A program made the position numbers and the translations under genes. Positions 45,910 to 55,028 of a stretch of 64,000 nucleotides of DNA are shown one piece after another. Source of the stretch: Bin22 sp965207275 (GTDB taxonomy: Bacteria; Chloroflexota; Dehalococcoidia; Lucifugimonadales; UBA3495). The notes beneath the pieces were generated by a model that was not told the DNA's origin, did no database searches, and was given only the letters and a program-made list of their open reading frames with translations. The stretch's first letter is position 1. Every line of letters starts with the position of its first letter. Location of the stretch: positions 806,001 to 870,000 of the forward strand of contig CBDBMH010000002.1 of the NCBI GenBank assembly GCA_965207275.1, written 5' to 3'.

Positions 45910-47196
45910 ATGCCGCAAACGGTAACCATCCAGCCTGATCCAATAACAGTCGTCGGCCGGTCCGCCCGGGGCGGAAGCGTCCAGTTTCACATAGACGACT
46001 CAGTGCCCTTTGAAATGGCGGAACGCCGGCTCCGCGACTACCTGTCCCAATGTCGGGGCCTCTATTCCCGTGGAACGGTTACCGTAAACGTAGGCCGGCG
46101 CATCCTGGCCGCCGATCAAATGGCGGTCATCAAGAGCATCCTTGGCCAGGAAACCGGCTTGACGGTTACCCGCTACTGGTGCCCGCCCGATGTGTTGTCC
46201 AGGGCCCTTGCCGGTCCCGACGCCATTCTCAATCCCAGGCGGGCTCTGCCGCCCCCGGCTGCTGAAACTGCGGGAGAACTGGTTGATGAAGTCGCCTCTA
46301 CGTCCGCCGCCGCGGCTCACCAGAAACTTGATGCGGCCGTCAGTCTGCGGAAAGCCGCTGATCAGGGTTCTTCAGCACCAGGCAGATCCGCTGGTTCCGA
46401 AGATGCCGCCAGGCCCGAGGGGCGGCAACTTTCCATGCAGTTTGCCGATCTGGAACAGCAAGGGGCCAGCGATTTAGGTGCGCCCGCCCTTGGCGAACTG
46501 GAAGGTCCAAGGCTCCCAGCGCAGGTCCGCCGCGAGGAACGGAAAGCCTCACCAATAGCTGACTCGGATCGTACTGACGCGTCGGGCACGGCCAACGGAT
46601 CCGCCGCGGCGGACCGAGAATCGGTCCCTGGCGAGATTGAAGAGGCCCTTCCCTGTCACCCAGATCCCCTCGAAGAGTCAGCCAATTTGGGCGATCCCAC
46701 CCGTTCCGTCTTGGGCGGATTGCCGGATGGTGTCCACCCCGTTGGCAACCGGGGGGACATACCTTCCCGGGGCGCTGAAGCCCTGATTATCAAGAACACT
46801 TGCCGCTCCGGGGAGGTGGTCCGGTACCCCGGCGACGTGGTGGTTTTCGGCGACGTTAATCCCGGAGCGGAGATAGTCGCCGGCGGAGACATCATGGTAC
46901 TGGGGGCCCTGCGGGGTATGGCCCACGCCGGCTCGGACGGCAATTTGAAAGCAACTATCTTTGCGTTGAACCTGGAATCGCACCGCCTGCAGATAGGCCC
47001 CCACTTCGGCGAAAGGCCCCGGGCGACCCGGAAAGGGAAGAGTGGCCAGCCGCGGCAGGTCAATCCGCAGATCGCCTACCTGCGCCGGAGCGCCATATTT
47101 GTGGCGCCTTTTTCCGCCGCGGCGGACGCCCGAGGCGGACCTGCTGGTCCGCCCCAGGCGGAAGAGTACCATGGAGGAGTTCCTTATGAAGGGTAA
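45910..47196 (+). CDS. minC: Septum site-determining protein MinC with a very long linker
   Basis: About 428 residues, nearly twice the usual ~230. The N-terminal FtsZ-inhibiting domain spans about 1-105. The C-terminal beta-helix MinD-binding domain spans about 290-395 (IIKNTCRSGEVVRYPGDVVVFGDVNPGAEIVAGGDIMVLG is the diagnostic block). Between them lies a ~185-residue low-complexity, Ala/Glu/Asp/Pro/Ser-rich linker. A GTG at 45892 could add six residues. Its stop lies inside the start of minD, so the two genes overlap by 11 bp. Confidence 0.9.
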   Translation: MPQTVTIQPDPITVVGRSARGGSVQFHIDDSVPFEMAERRLRDYLSQCRGLYSRGTVTVNVGRRILAADQMAVIKSILGQETGLTVTRYWCPPDVLSRALAGPDAILNPRRALPPPAAETAGELVDEVASTSAAAAHQKLDAAVSLRKAADQGSSAPGRSAGSEDAARPEGRQLSMQFADLEQQGASDLGAPALGELEGPRLPAQVRREERKASPIADSDRTDASGTANGSAAADRESVPGEIEEALPCHPDPLEESANLGDPTRSVLGGLPDGVHPVGNRGDIPSRGAEALIIKNTCRSGEVVRYPGDVVVFGDVNPGAEIVAGGDIMVLGALRGMAHAGSDGNLKATIFALNLESHRLQIGPHFGERPRATRKGKSGQPRQVNPQIAYLRRSAIFVAPFSAAADARGGPAGPPQAEEYHGGVPYEG

Positions 47197-48004
47197 GACC
47201 ATCGTCGTCACTTCGGGAAAAGGTGGCGTCGGTAAAACAACCACCACCGCCAACATCGGGGCCGGACTGGCCCTGCGCGGCCATAGGGTAGTGGTAATCG
47301 ATACCGACATCGGTCTGCGGAACCTGGACGTGGTGATGGGCCTCGAAAACCGCATTGTCTACGACCTGGTGGACGCCATCGAGGGCCGGTGCAAGCTGAA
47401 CCAGGCAATGATTCGCGACCGGCACCAGTCGGAGTTGTACCTGATTCCGGCGGCGCAGACCCGGGACAAGAACTGCATAAGCTCCGACCAGTTGACCGAT
47501 CTGTGCCACCAATTGGAACTGGAGTTTGACTACATAGTCATCGACTGCCCGGCGGGGATTGAGCAGGGTTTTCGCAATGCCATCGGCCCGGCCCAGGAGG
47601 CGATAGTCGTCACCACCCCGGAGGTTTCCGCCATCCGCGACGCCGACCGGGTTATCGGCCTGCTGGAAGCAGCGGAACTCCAACAACCCCGGCTCATCAT
47701 CAACCGCATCAGGCCCGGCATGGTGAAGCGCGGGGACATGCTGGACAAAGACGACATCGTGGAACTGCTGGCCGTGGATGTCCTGGGGCTGGTTCCGGCT
47801 GACGACCGGTTGATTACGGCCACCAATCAGGGCGTGCCCGTAATCCATGACAAGAAGGCTCCCTCCGGCATGGCCTTTTCCAGAATAGCTGCCCGCATCG
47901 ACGGTGAAGATATTCCGCTGATGGACCTGGAACCGAAATCCGGGTTGATGGACCGAGTCAGGTACCTGATGGGAATTAACCGAAGCGAGTACACCCATGC
48001 TTAG
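47186..48004 (+). CDS. minD: Septum site-determining ATPase MinD
   Basis: 272 residues. The deviant Walker A, SGKGGVGKTTTT, is at 10-21. DTDIGLRNLDVVMGLENRIVYDLVD is the MinD switch region, and VIDCPAGIEQGF is near 118. The C-terminal amphipathic membrane-targeting helix (MDRVRYLMG) is present. It recruits MinC to the membrane. GGAGGAG precedes this ATG; an upstream in-frame ATG at 47171 is weaker. It overlaps minC upstream and minE downstream. Confidence 0.96.
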   Translation: MKGKTIVVTSGKGGVGKTTTTANIGAGLALRGHRVVVIDTDIGLRNLDVVMGLENRIVYDLVDAIEGRCKLNQAMIRDRHQSELYLIPAAQTRDKNCISSDQLTDLCHQLELEFDYIVIDCPAGIEQGFRNAIGPAQEAIVVTTPEVSAIRDADRVIGLLEAAELQQPRLIINRIRPGMVKRGDMLDKDDIVELLAVDVLGLVPADDRLITATNQGVPVIHDKKAPSGMAFSRIAARIDGEDIPLMDLEPKSGLMDRVRYLMGINRSEYTHA

Positions 48005-48290
48005 CAAACTCCTGCGCGCCAGGCCCCCCAACGACATCAGGGACGCACCGGGCAGCACCAGGAGCATCGCCAAAGACCGGCTTAACGCCGCGTTGAGCCG
48101 GGACCGCTATGATCTGCTCAGCCCGTCAGTTGTGGACTCGCTGGAGAGGGACATCCTTACCGCCATCTCCCGACATCTGGAGGTGGACAGTGAATTTCAC
48201 GAACTGGAAATTCGCCGTCTGAAGGACTCCTTTTACCTGGTGGCCAGCATCCGGGTCCAGGCGATGCCCCGCTGGTCCGCCGTCAGCTAG
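47997..48290 (+). CDS. minE: Cell-division topological specificity factor MinE
   Basis: 97 residues. The anti-MinCD region begins SIAKDRLNAALSRDRYDLLSPS. The topological domain includes VDSLERDILTAISRHLEVDSEFHELEIRR. MinE drives pole-to-pole oscillation or restricts MinCD. It overlaps the last eight bases of minD, completing a tight minCDE operon. Confidence 0.93.
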   Translation: MLSKLLRARPPNDIRDAPGSTRSIAKDRLNAALSRDRYDLLSPSVVDSLERDILTAISRHLEVDSEFHELEIRRLKDSFYLVASIRVQAMPRWSAVS

Positions 48291-48857
48291 GCTTTCCCCG
48301 CTGGTCCCGTCCCTATATAACTGCCAGGAACCTGCCCGGATCTTGCTTCAGGGCCGTGCCGCCTGCATCCCCTCAGCGCGGAAGGTGGTTACGCTGCTTT
48401 CCCCAGGGCTGAGGCTCAAGTCCGCGCCGGCGCCTCATGCCTCCCGGGGATCGTTTTTCACAACGCGGCAGTTCCATGGCTGCAAGGCCAGTTCTTGTTC
48501 CTACCTGACCAATCGGACCGAAACAGGTTGCCCTATGGCAATTTCGATTCAGCCTTCCCGGCCCGGAGTGCGGTGTTCAAATCCAGTTAACTGCTGGCCG
48601 GAACCCGTTGATCCGGGCGCGAGCCACAGCATTTTCCGGCCTATTATTGAATCCGCCGATAACTGGCGCCGCCTTTCATCAATCGGGAGCCGGGTATATA
48701 ATCTGCGCAACCTTCAGGGCGTGATTCAGCGCTTTCCGCGCGATGTGGCGTATTGGTTTGATGGAATAGTTGTGCTTTTGGCCGGTAGAAACATAACCTG
48801 GCGTCGCCCCGCAGCCCGCACATTGGGTCTGAATCCCCCAATCCTGAAGCCCGGGGT
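48291..48857. other. 567-bp intergenic region, no supported gene
   Basis: The only long frame (48343-48861) has biased composition and no family resemblance. A possible -10 TATAAT stands at 48697-48702, about 155 bp upstream of the MFS gene, with a weak TTTCAT -35. No hairpin terminator for minCDE was obvious. Confidence 0.5.
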
Positions 48858-50144
48858 GTGACCTTGGCAGGTGGACTTGGCGGCGCAATAGCCTCTCCCT
48901 TCAGTCGTTTTCTCCTGGCCCTGGAGCACAAGGACTACCTCACCCTGTGGACTGCCAACCTGTGCGCCGGGGCGGCGGCCTGGGCCCTGATTGCGGCGCG
49001 GGCGGTGCTGGCCGACGAATACAGCGAGCTGTATTTGTGGGTGGGCGTAGTTACCTTCGCGGCCATGATTCCCCGGGTATTCTCCACGGTCATCACCGGC
49101 TTCCTTGCTGACCGCTTCAACCGCCAGACGGTACTTCAGTGGACCTATACCCTCAACCTGGCGCACAACATTCTACTGGCCGGGCTGGTCATGATCGGGT
49201 TGGCCAACATCTGGTGGTTGGTGGGCCTGTCCCTGCTTAACGGTACCCTGCGGTCCGCCCAGATGACCACCACCCAGTCCCTGGTGCCCAACCTGGTTCC
49301 GCGGGAACTGTTGCCCAATGCCATCGCCCTGAACGAAGCAACCCAGCAGGGATCCCGTTTCGTCGGCGGAGCGGTGGGGTTCCTGGTGGCCGTCTGGGTC
49401 GGCAATGAACCGGTTTTCTGGGCCTGCGCCCTGCTGTACGCGCTAGGACTGGTGCAGGTGGCCCGCATCATGACCCGTTCCACCGGAAGAATGGATGCCA
49501 GCCGAGGTTTTCTCGGGAATCTGGCGGCCGGGTTTGCTTACGCCTATAGCCGTCCCCGCCTGCTGGCCATGATTCTCATTGTGCTGGGCCACTGTGCCCT
49601 GACCATGTCCTTCGAGTCAGTCTTGCCGGCTATTTCTGAAGACAAGCTGGGGGTGGACTCGGAGGGCGGAACCCAGCTGCTGATAATGGGGGTGGGGGTA
49701 GGGGCCATGTTGACCGCTATTTGGCTGGCCGGCATTCGCAGTGAAAAGACTCGCGGCTGGCTGTTCTTAGTTTTTGGCATCAGCAGCGGCGTGGGACCCA
49801 TAATCCTGGCGCTGTCCACCGACGTGGGGCTGTCGCTGGCGGCTACGGTGATTATGGGTGTGAACCAGGGCGGATTCATGACCATTACTCATACCATAAT
49901 CCAGTCCATCGTTGACGACTCGGTGCGCGGCCGGGTGTCCGGCGTGTATTCCTTCCACGTGGGCGGAAGCATGGCGCTGGCCAACGGCATTAACGCCGGC
50001 CTGGTGGACGTCTCCTTCCTTAACGCGCCATTGATACTGGCGGTGGGTGGAGCTTGCTTCGTGATCGCCATGTTCTTCAGCCTGTCCAACCGGTCCCTGC
50101 GGGGCATATATTTTCCCCAACCTGCCGTGCCGGCAACTGCCTAG
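48858..50144 (+). CDS. Major facilitator superfamily transporter (MFS_3/EntS-like)
   Basis: 428 residues with about 12 hydrophobic segments. The loop 2-3 motif GFLADRFNRQTVLQW (near 77) and the later QSLVPNLVPRELLPNAIALNEAT segment are typical of the EntS/MFS_3 group, which exports siderophores or drugs. GTG start with a weak upstream site. An export role is likely but the cargo is unknown. It is followed 235 bp later by an MMPL transporter on the same strand. Confidence 0.88.
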   Translation: MTLAGGLGGAIASPFSRFLLALEHKDYLTLWTANLCAGAAAWALIAARAVLADEYSELYLWVGVVTFAAMIPRVFSTVITGFLADRFNRQTVLQWTYTLNLAHNILLAGLVMIGLANIWWLVGLSLLNGTLRSAQMTTTQSLVPNLVPRELLPNAIALNEATQQGSRFVGGAVGFLVAVWVGNEPVFWACALLYALGLVQVARIMTRSTGRMDASRGFLGNLAAGFAYAYSRPRLLAMILIVLGHCALTMSFESVLPAISEDKLGVDSEGGTQLLIMGVGVGAMLTAIWLAGIRSEKTRGWLFLVFGISSGVGPIILALSTDVGLSLAATVIMGVNQGGFMTITHTIIQSIVDDSVRGRVSGVYSFHVGGSMALANGINAGLVDVSFLNAPLILAVGGACFVIAMFFSLSNRSLRGIYFPQPAVPATA

Positions 50145-50379
50145 TCCACGTACCTAGTTAGCCAAGGGTATCCGCACGCGAAAGCGCCTGGTGTTTCCCT
50201 GGCCTTTTCGCTTGACCTTCTTTTCCCTTGGCAAGCGCATTAATTCTTAGAAGTCCATCGGGCAACCCGCGTTGCCGGTTCTCTGCCTGAACGGCCAATG
50301 CTAAAATCGAGGGCGGCGGAGCGGATTCCACCGTCGATTACCGGAACGTAGATTTCCAGAAGGCAGGGAGGAAACAGCT

Positions 50380-52698
50380 TTGACACAATACCTGGCTGCC
50401 GTCAGCGCGCGGCGACCGATAATCGTGATAGTCGTGTGGGTGCTGGTGCTGGCTGTCAGCGCCGGCATCGTTGACCGGCTGCTGGCCAGCGCCACCACCA
50501 CGGACTTCAAGCTGGCCGACCGCTACGAGTCGCAGCAGGCGGCCAAGGTTCTGGAGGAGGGACTCAGGGGGCCGGCCAAGTCGCCGGAAATAGTCATACT
50601 GCGGTCGCCAAATCTGACCGTGGACGACCCTGCCTTTCGCGCCAAGGTTGAGGGGCTGCACCAGGAGATCACGGGCCTGGGTCCGGAGATTATCTCGGGG
50701 GGGCTGGACGACCAGAATGTTTCCGATTTTCTTCCGGACCTGGTAGCTGCGGGAATGCCGGACTCGCCCATTTCCCACTACTACCAGATAGCCGACGCCG
50801 GTCCCGCCCTGCCGGCGGGTTTGGCGGAACAATTGCTTCCCATCCTGGTTTCCGCTGACCGGGATACGGTGATGATGCACTACACCCTGGCCGGGAGCGT
50901 CGAGGAGGCTATCGAGAACGTCCCTACAGTCATTCACGTCGTCGAAGATGCCAACCGGGACCAGGGCTTCGAGGTCCTGATTGGCGGCGATGCCAGCGTG
51001 GCCCACGAGAACAACGAACTGGCGGAGCATGACCTTGAAAATGGCGAAAGGTTCGGCGTTCCCGTGGCTTTCCTCGTCCTGCTGGTCCTTTTTGGCGCGT
51101 TGATTGCCACCCTGATTCCCCTGGGGCTGTCGGCCGTTTCCATCGCTGTTGCCCTGGCGGCGGTGGCCATCATCGGCCAGCAGTTCCCCCTGCTGTTCTT
51201 CGTCAACATTATGGTGGTTATGATCGGCCTGGCCGTGGGCATTGATTACTCTCTGCTCATCGTGCTGCGGTTCAAGGAGGAACTCAACCATGGGTTTCCC
51301 GTGCGCGAGGCAGTGGCGCGCACCGGGAACACGGCCGGGCGTACCGTCTTCTTCAGCGGCGCCACGGTGGTACTGGCGCTGGTGGGCCTGTTCATCGTGC
51401 CTTCGTCCTTCTACCAGTCCCTGGCCCTGGGGGCAATCCTGGTCGTAGTGGCCACCCTGGCGGCCACGCTTACCCTGCTGCCAGCTGTCCTGTACCTACT
51501 GGGACACCGGGTAAATTTTCTGACAATCCCTTTCATCAACCGATTGGCCCTCAAGGGAGCAGACACGTCCACGGGAGGTTTCTGGGACAAGGTCACCCAC
51601 ATCGTTACTTGGCAGCCCGTGATCAGCTTGCTGCTGGTGGCGGTGCCCATGATCATCCTGTCCTGGTTCTACCTAGACATCCGGACCGGCCTGAATGACG
51701 TTAATACCTTCCCGGACAAGGCGGAGACCAAGAAAGCATTTCTCCTGATGGAGGAAGAGTTTTCCTTTGGGGCCGTGACGCCGGCGGGCTTCCTGAGTCC
51801 GGCGGAGATCGTGATTTCCGGCGACATTAACTCCCCGCAAATACAGGAAGCTATCGGAAAGTTGCAGCAATCCCTGGTGGCGGACCCCACTTTCCCTCTG
51901 CCCCTCCAGCCACCGGTGGTGAATGAGCAAAGCGACCTGGCCCTGCTGGTTCTGCCCTTCCCAGGCAAGTCAACCACCCCGGAGGCTGCCGACAACATGG
52001 GCATCCTGCGGGATAGCCACGTGGCCCCCGCCTTCAACGGCGTACCGGCCACGGTATACGTGGGGGGCCTGACGGCGGAAGTAGCAGACTTCTACGGCAT
52101 CGTACGGGTGTATACGCCGATTGTGTTCGCCTTCGTGCTGGGCCTGAGCTTCCTGATCTTGATGATGGTGTTCCGGTCAATAGTTATTCCGCTGAAAGCC
52201 ATCATCATGAATCTGCTCTCCGTGGGAGCGACCTATGGACTGCTGGTGCTGGTGTTCCAGAAGGGGGTGGGCGCGGACCTTTTCGGTTTCCAGCAAGCCG
52301 ATGTCATCGACGCGTGGCTGCCGCTGTTCCTTTTCACCATCCTGTTCGGGCTTTCAATGGACTACCACGTCTTCCTGCTGAGCCGGATACGGGAGCGTTA
52401 CGACGAGAGCGGGGACAACACCGAAGCGGTGGCCTACGGCCTGCGTTCAACTGCCGGGTTGATAACCGGCGCCGCCCTGATAATGGTGGTGGTGTTCGGC
52501 GCCTTTGCGTCCGGGGAGTTGGTGGTGAACCAGTTGATGGGCTTTGGCCTTGCCATCGCGGTGTTCCTGGATGCGACGCTGGTGCGGTCGGTGCTGGTGC
52601 CGGCCAGCATGGAAGTGCTGGGAAAGGGTAACTGGTACCTGCCGCCCTTCCTGCGTTGGCTGCCGGACCTGCGGGTGGAAGGCGACGAGGGCCATTAG
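50380..52698 (+). CDS. MMPL/RND-family transporter
   Basis: 772 residues in two halves. Each half has one N-terminal helix, a large extracytoplasmic domain, then five or six helices: TM clusters near 13-33, 215-365, 415-440 and 555-755. The MMPL motif GLAVGIDYSLLIVLRFKEEL (near 288) carries the proton-relay GxDY, repeated as GLSMDYHVFLLSRIRERY (near 658). These proteins export lipids or small hydrophobic molecules. TTG start behind AGGGAGGAA. Confidence 0.93.
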   Translation: MTQYLAAVSARRPIIVIVVWVLVLAVSAGIVDRLLASATTTDFKLADRYESQQAAKVLEEGLRGPAKSPEIVILRSPNLTVDDPAFRAKVEGLHQEITGLGPEIISGGLDDQNVSDFLPDLVAAGMPDSPISHYYQIADAGPALPAGLAEQLLPILVSADRDTVMMHYTLAGSVEEAIENVPTVIHVVEDANRDQGFEVLIGGDASVAHENNELAEHDLENGERFGVPVAFLVLLVLFGALIATLIPLGLSAVSIAVALAAVAIIGQQFPLLFFVNIMVVMIGLAVGIDYSLLIVLRFKEELNHGFPVREAVARTGNTAGRTVFFSGATVVLALVGLFIVPSSFYQSLALGAILVVVATLAATLTLLPAVLYLLGHRVNFLTIPFINRLALKGADTSTGGFWDKVTHIVTWQPVISLLLVAVPMIILSWFYLDIRTGLNDVNTFPDKAETKKAFLLMEEEFSFGAVTPAGFLSPAEIVISGDINSPQIQEAIGKLQQSLVADPTFPLPLQPPVVNEQSDLALLVLPFPGKSTTPEAADNMGILRDSHVAPAFNGVPATVYVGGLTAEVADFYGIVRVYTPIVFAFVLGLSFLILMMVFRSIVIPLKAIIMNLLSVGATYGLLVLVFQKGVGADLFGFQQADVIDAWLPLFLFTILFGLSMDYHVFLLSRIRERYDESGDNTEAVAYGLRSTAGLITGAALIMVVVFGAFASGELVVNQLMGFGLAIAVFLDATLVRSVLVPASMEVLGKGNWYLPPFLRWLPDLRVEGDEGH

Positions 52699-52748
52699 GG
52701 GATGTTGGTTACCTTACCCGTTCTCGCTGCACCTGAGGAGGCCGTTCA

Positions 52749-54077
52749 TTGACCGAGATCAAGTCCGAACTCGACCGCTACCTGGAGATGACGCCCCATT
52801 CGCGGGCCAGATGGGAGGAGGCACGGGCATACATGCCTGGCGGGGACAGCCGCAACTCCATCTTCTGGAAGCCCTACCCTATTTTCGTCACCGACGCTTC
52901 GGGAAGCCGGGTCAGGGATGCTGATGGTGTCGAGCGAATCGACTTCATCAACACCATGACCACCATGATCCTGGGGCATGGGCCGACTGCGGTGGTCAAC
53001 GCCGTCCGCCGCCAACTGGACCAGGGATTCGGGTATAACGCGCCCAACGAGCGGCAAATAGACCTGGCCCGCATACTGTGTGAGCGTATTCCCAGTTTTG
53101 ATCTGGTCCGTTTCACCAACTCGGGCACCGAGGCGACGCTCAATACGCTGCGGGCGGCCCGGGCCTTTACCGGCCGGAGCCGGTTCGCCAAGGTGGAAGG
53201 AGGTTACCATGGCACCCACGACGGCGTGACCGTCAGCGTGCGGGTTGACCCGTCCATCGCCGGAGAGTCGGACAGTCCCGTTCCGGTAGCGGCCAGCGCC
53301 GGGCTCGCGGCGGGGGTGATGGAGCAAGTGGTGGTGGTCCCCTTCAACGATTCGGCTACGGCGTTGCAGATATTGGAGCAAAACGCCGAGGACCTGGCGG
53401 CAGTGATAATAGAGCCGGTGATGGGCTCGGTGGGAATGGTGCCGGCGCTGCCGGAGTACCTGGCAATGCTGCGGGACTTCTGTGACGCCAACGGCAGCAT
53501 TCTCATCTATGACGAGGTGATCAGTTACCGGGTGGCGCCGGGAGGGTCTCAGGAGTATTACGGAATCACCCCGGACATGACCGCTTTAGGCAAGATCATC
53601 GGCGGCGGCCTGCCGGTAGGGGCCTTCGGCGGCCGGCGGGATATTATGGAACTGTACGACCCCACCGCCGGGCCTACCGTTTCCCACGCCGGGACCTTTA
53701 ACGCCAACCCCCTGACCATGCTGGCCGGCGCCGTTACCATGGAGCAATTGACGCCTGAAGTCTATCGCTCGCTGGCTGAGTTGACCGAAGCGTTGAAGCA
53801 AGGCATCCGGGACGCCTGCGCCGAACAGGAGACGCCGGTCCAGGTGACCGGGCTTGGTTCCCTGTTCGGAATCCACTTCACCGACCGGGAGGTATTGACC
53901 TACCGGGACATTGCCAGCGGCAACTACGACCTAAGGGACCGGATGTTCCTGGGGATGTTGAACGAAGGCATCCTGATGGCTTCGAACCTGGTGGGTTCCC
54001 TGTCCACGGCAACGACGGAGCAGGATGTTGAAGCCTTTCTGGCCGCTTTCCGGACTGCGCTGTCGCGTAACACTTAG
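52749..54077 (+). CDS. Class III PLP-dependent aminotransferase / aminomutase (GSA-aminomutase-like)
   Basis: 442 residues. PLP-binding blocks are visible: RFTNSGTEATLNTLRAAR near 115-132, YHGTHDG near 155, DEVISYR near 257 and the Schiff-base Lys in ALGKIIGGGLPVGAFGG near 280. Its overall length and motifs are closest to glutamate-1-semialdehyde 2,1-aminomutase, but many such paralogues act on other amino donors and no tetrapyrrole gene is nearby. TTG start with AGGAGG. It lies 50 bp after the MMPL gene. Confidence 0.88.
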   Translation: MTEIKSELDRYLEMTPHSRARWEEARAYMPGGDSRNSIFWKPYPIFVTDASGSRVRDADGVERIDFINTMTTMILGHGPTAVVNAVRRQLDQGFGYNAPNERQIDLARILCERIPSFDLVRFTNSGTEATLNTLRAARAFTGRSRFAKVEGGYHGTHDGVTVSVRVDPSIAGESDSPVPVAASAGLAAGVMEQVVVVPFNDSATALQILEQNAEDLAAVIIEPVMGSVGMVPALPEYLAMLRDFCDANGSILIYDEVISYRVAPGGSQEYYGITPDMTALGKIIGGGLPVGAFGGRRDIMELYDPTAGPTVSHAGTFNANPLTMLAGAVTMEQLTPEVYRSLAELTEALKQGIRDACAEQETPVQVTGLGSLFGIHFTDREVLTYRDIASGNYDLRDRMFLGMLNEGILMASNLVGSLSTATTEQDVEAFLAAFRTALSRNT

Positions 54078-54112
54078 AAGCCCTTGATAGTCCATCCAGG
54101 GTCCAATGCAAA

Positions 54113-54138
54113 AGCGCCCCGCCGACTTGCGGGGCGCT
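54113..54138. terminator. Terminator between convergent genes
   Basis: AGCGCCCCGC (54113-54122) pairs with GCGGGGCGCT (54129-54138) around a six-base loop. It is flanked by TTTT on the minus-strand side, so it best terminates the ABM gene, and it also follows the aminotransferase. Confidence 0.75.
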
Positions 54139-54166
54139 GCCTTCAGCTCAAACTTTGTTTCGTTGC

Positions 54167-54496
54167 CTAGTCCACCGGGGGCCGCTTCTCCCACTTCTCG
54201 GGAGCCGGGTAGACCGGAGTGGCCACGTTGCGGCCGATTTCGCCGTCAAACCAGTCGGCAACCTCGGACCGCCACTTGGTGTAGTGAGGGGCGGCGCGGT
54301 GGGCCTCCAGGGCTGCCTCGTCGTCATATACCTCGAACAGGTGGATGCGGTTTTCGTGTTCATTGTCCTGCAGCACGTCGAAACGCAGGCAGCCCGGCTC
54401 GTCGTTATTGGAGCCGATGGCATCACCCATCATGGATGCCATGAACTGTTCCTTGAATCCCGGTTTAATGTTGATGGTCACCAGAAGCGCGATCAT
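54167..54496 (-). CDS. Antibiotic biosynthesis monooxygenase (ABM)-domain protein
   Basis: 109 residues of the dimeric ferredoxin-like ABM fold. It opens LLVTINIKPGFKEQFM, with EPGCLRFDVLQDNEHENRIHLFEVYDDEAALEAHRAAPHY in the core, which is nearly the family consensus. Members are cofactor-free monooxygenases or haem-degrading/quinol enzymes; substrate unknown. GGAGGA precedes the ATG. Confidence 0.9.
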   Translation of the reverse strand: MIALLVTINIKPGFKEQFMASMMGDAIGSNNDEPGCLRFDVLQDNEHENRIHLFEVYDDEAALEAHRAAPHYTKWRSEVADWFDGEIGRNVATPVYPAPEKWEKRPPVD

Positions 54497-54645
54497 TGTT
54501 CCTCCAAGGCTAGTTTGTTGTCGTCAACCTCAGCAGTCCAGAGCGCCGGTCAAGGTCATTCCTTACCACCCTCTAAACAGGCCCATTATATCGAGGGGCC
54601 ATTGGCAAGACAACCGCGCCAGAACTGCTGCACGGCGCCACAAAG

Positions 54646-54651
54646 TATAAT
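54646..54651 (+). promoter_or_regulatory. Candidate -10 element for the selenoprotein/thioredoxin-like pair
   Basis: A perfect TATAAT about 85 bp upstream of the selenoprotein ATG. The -35 region at the 17-bp spacing (AACTGC) is poor, so this is tentative. Confidence 0.35.
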
Positions 54652-54731
54652 GACAGCACAGGTTAGCCGTTGTAGAATGGCACAAACCCCAAGGCCCCCG
54701 GCCAGCTACGGGAAGCGCAGGAGGTTCCAGC

Positions 54732-54947
54732 ATGGCAGATATACCGGTTGTCTACACCCTGACTGTGTGACCGGCCTCTGACCGGTTGCGCGACGCGTGG
54801 CGTCGGCAGGGAATCCAGTACGAGGAAAAGCGGGTTGACCAGAGCCAGGACACCCTGGATGAGGCGCTGATGTACGGCGACCAGGTGCCCATAATTCTGT
54901 ATCCGGATGGCCGGGTGGAAATAGGCTTTGAAGGTCACCGTGGTTGA
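54732..54947 (+). CDS. Probable selenocysteine-containing glutaredoxin-like protein (in-frame TGA at codon 13)
   Basis: A 71-residue frame with AGGAGG seven to eight bases before its ATG. It encodes a glutaredoxin fold if the TGA at 54768-54770 is read as selenocysteine. The N-terminal strand PVVYTLTV is followed by U-P-A-S (U13), exactly where glutaredoxins have C-P-x-C or C-P-x-S. Then come a helix (DRLRDAWRRQG), a cis-proline segment QVPIILYP, and a closing VEIGFEG. No cysteine is present anywhere. Downstream of the TGA, TGC-(G bulge)-CGACGC pairs with GCGTCG-GCA (54787-54808) with the apex about 27 nt from the UGA, as in bacterial SECIS elements. A nonsense mutation or sequencing error is the alternative. 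Confidence 0.72.
54787..54808 (+). promoter_or_regulatory. Candidate bacterial SECIS hairpin
   Basis: A nine-pair stem with one bulged G (TGC-G-CGACGC / GCGTCG-GCA) and a GTG apex, inside the coding frame and downstream of the in-frame TGA. A second short stem, ACCGG/CCGGT, forms nearer the TGA (54770-54785). Function inferred from position only. Confidence 0.5.
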
Positions 54948-55028
54948 GAAATAGGATAGCGCGGCCAGTTGGCCGCAATGACACTGACCCGTCGAAAATT
55001 GGCACCAACATGATTGAGGAGGAGCGCC

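Noticed and set aside
48343..48861. 172-codon frame between minE and the MFS gene
   Set aside because: Composition (many Cys, Arg, Pro, Ser) and lack of any motif; no ribosome-binding site.
54768..54770. TGA read as an ordinary stop, making the locus a pseudogene
   Set aside because: The frame after it is fully protein-like and ends at a natural stop, the TGA is at the redox position and a hairpin follows. Kept as the main alternative, not the preferred reading.
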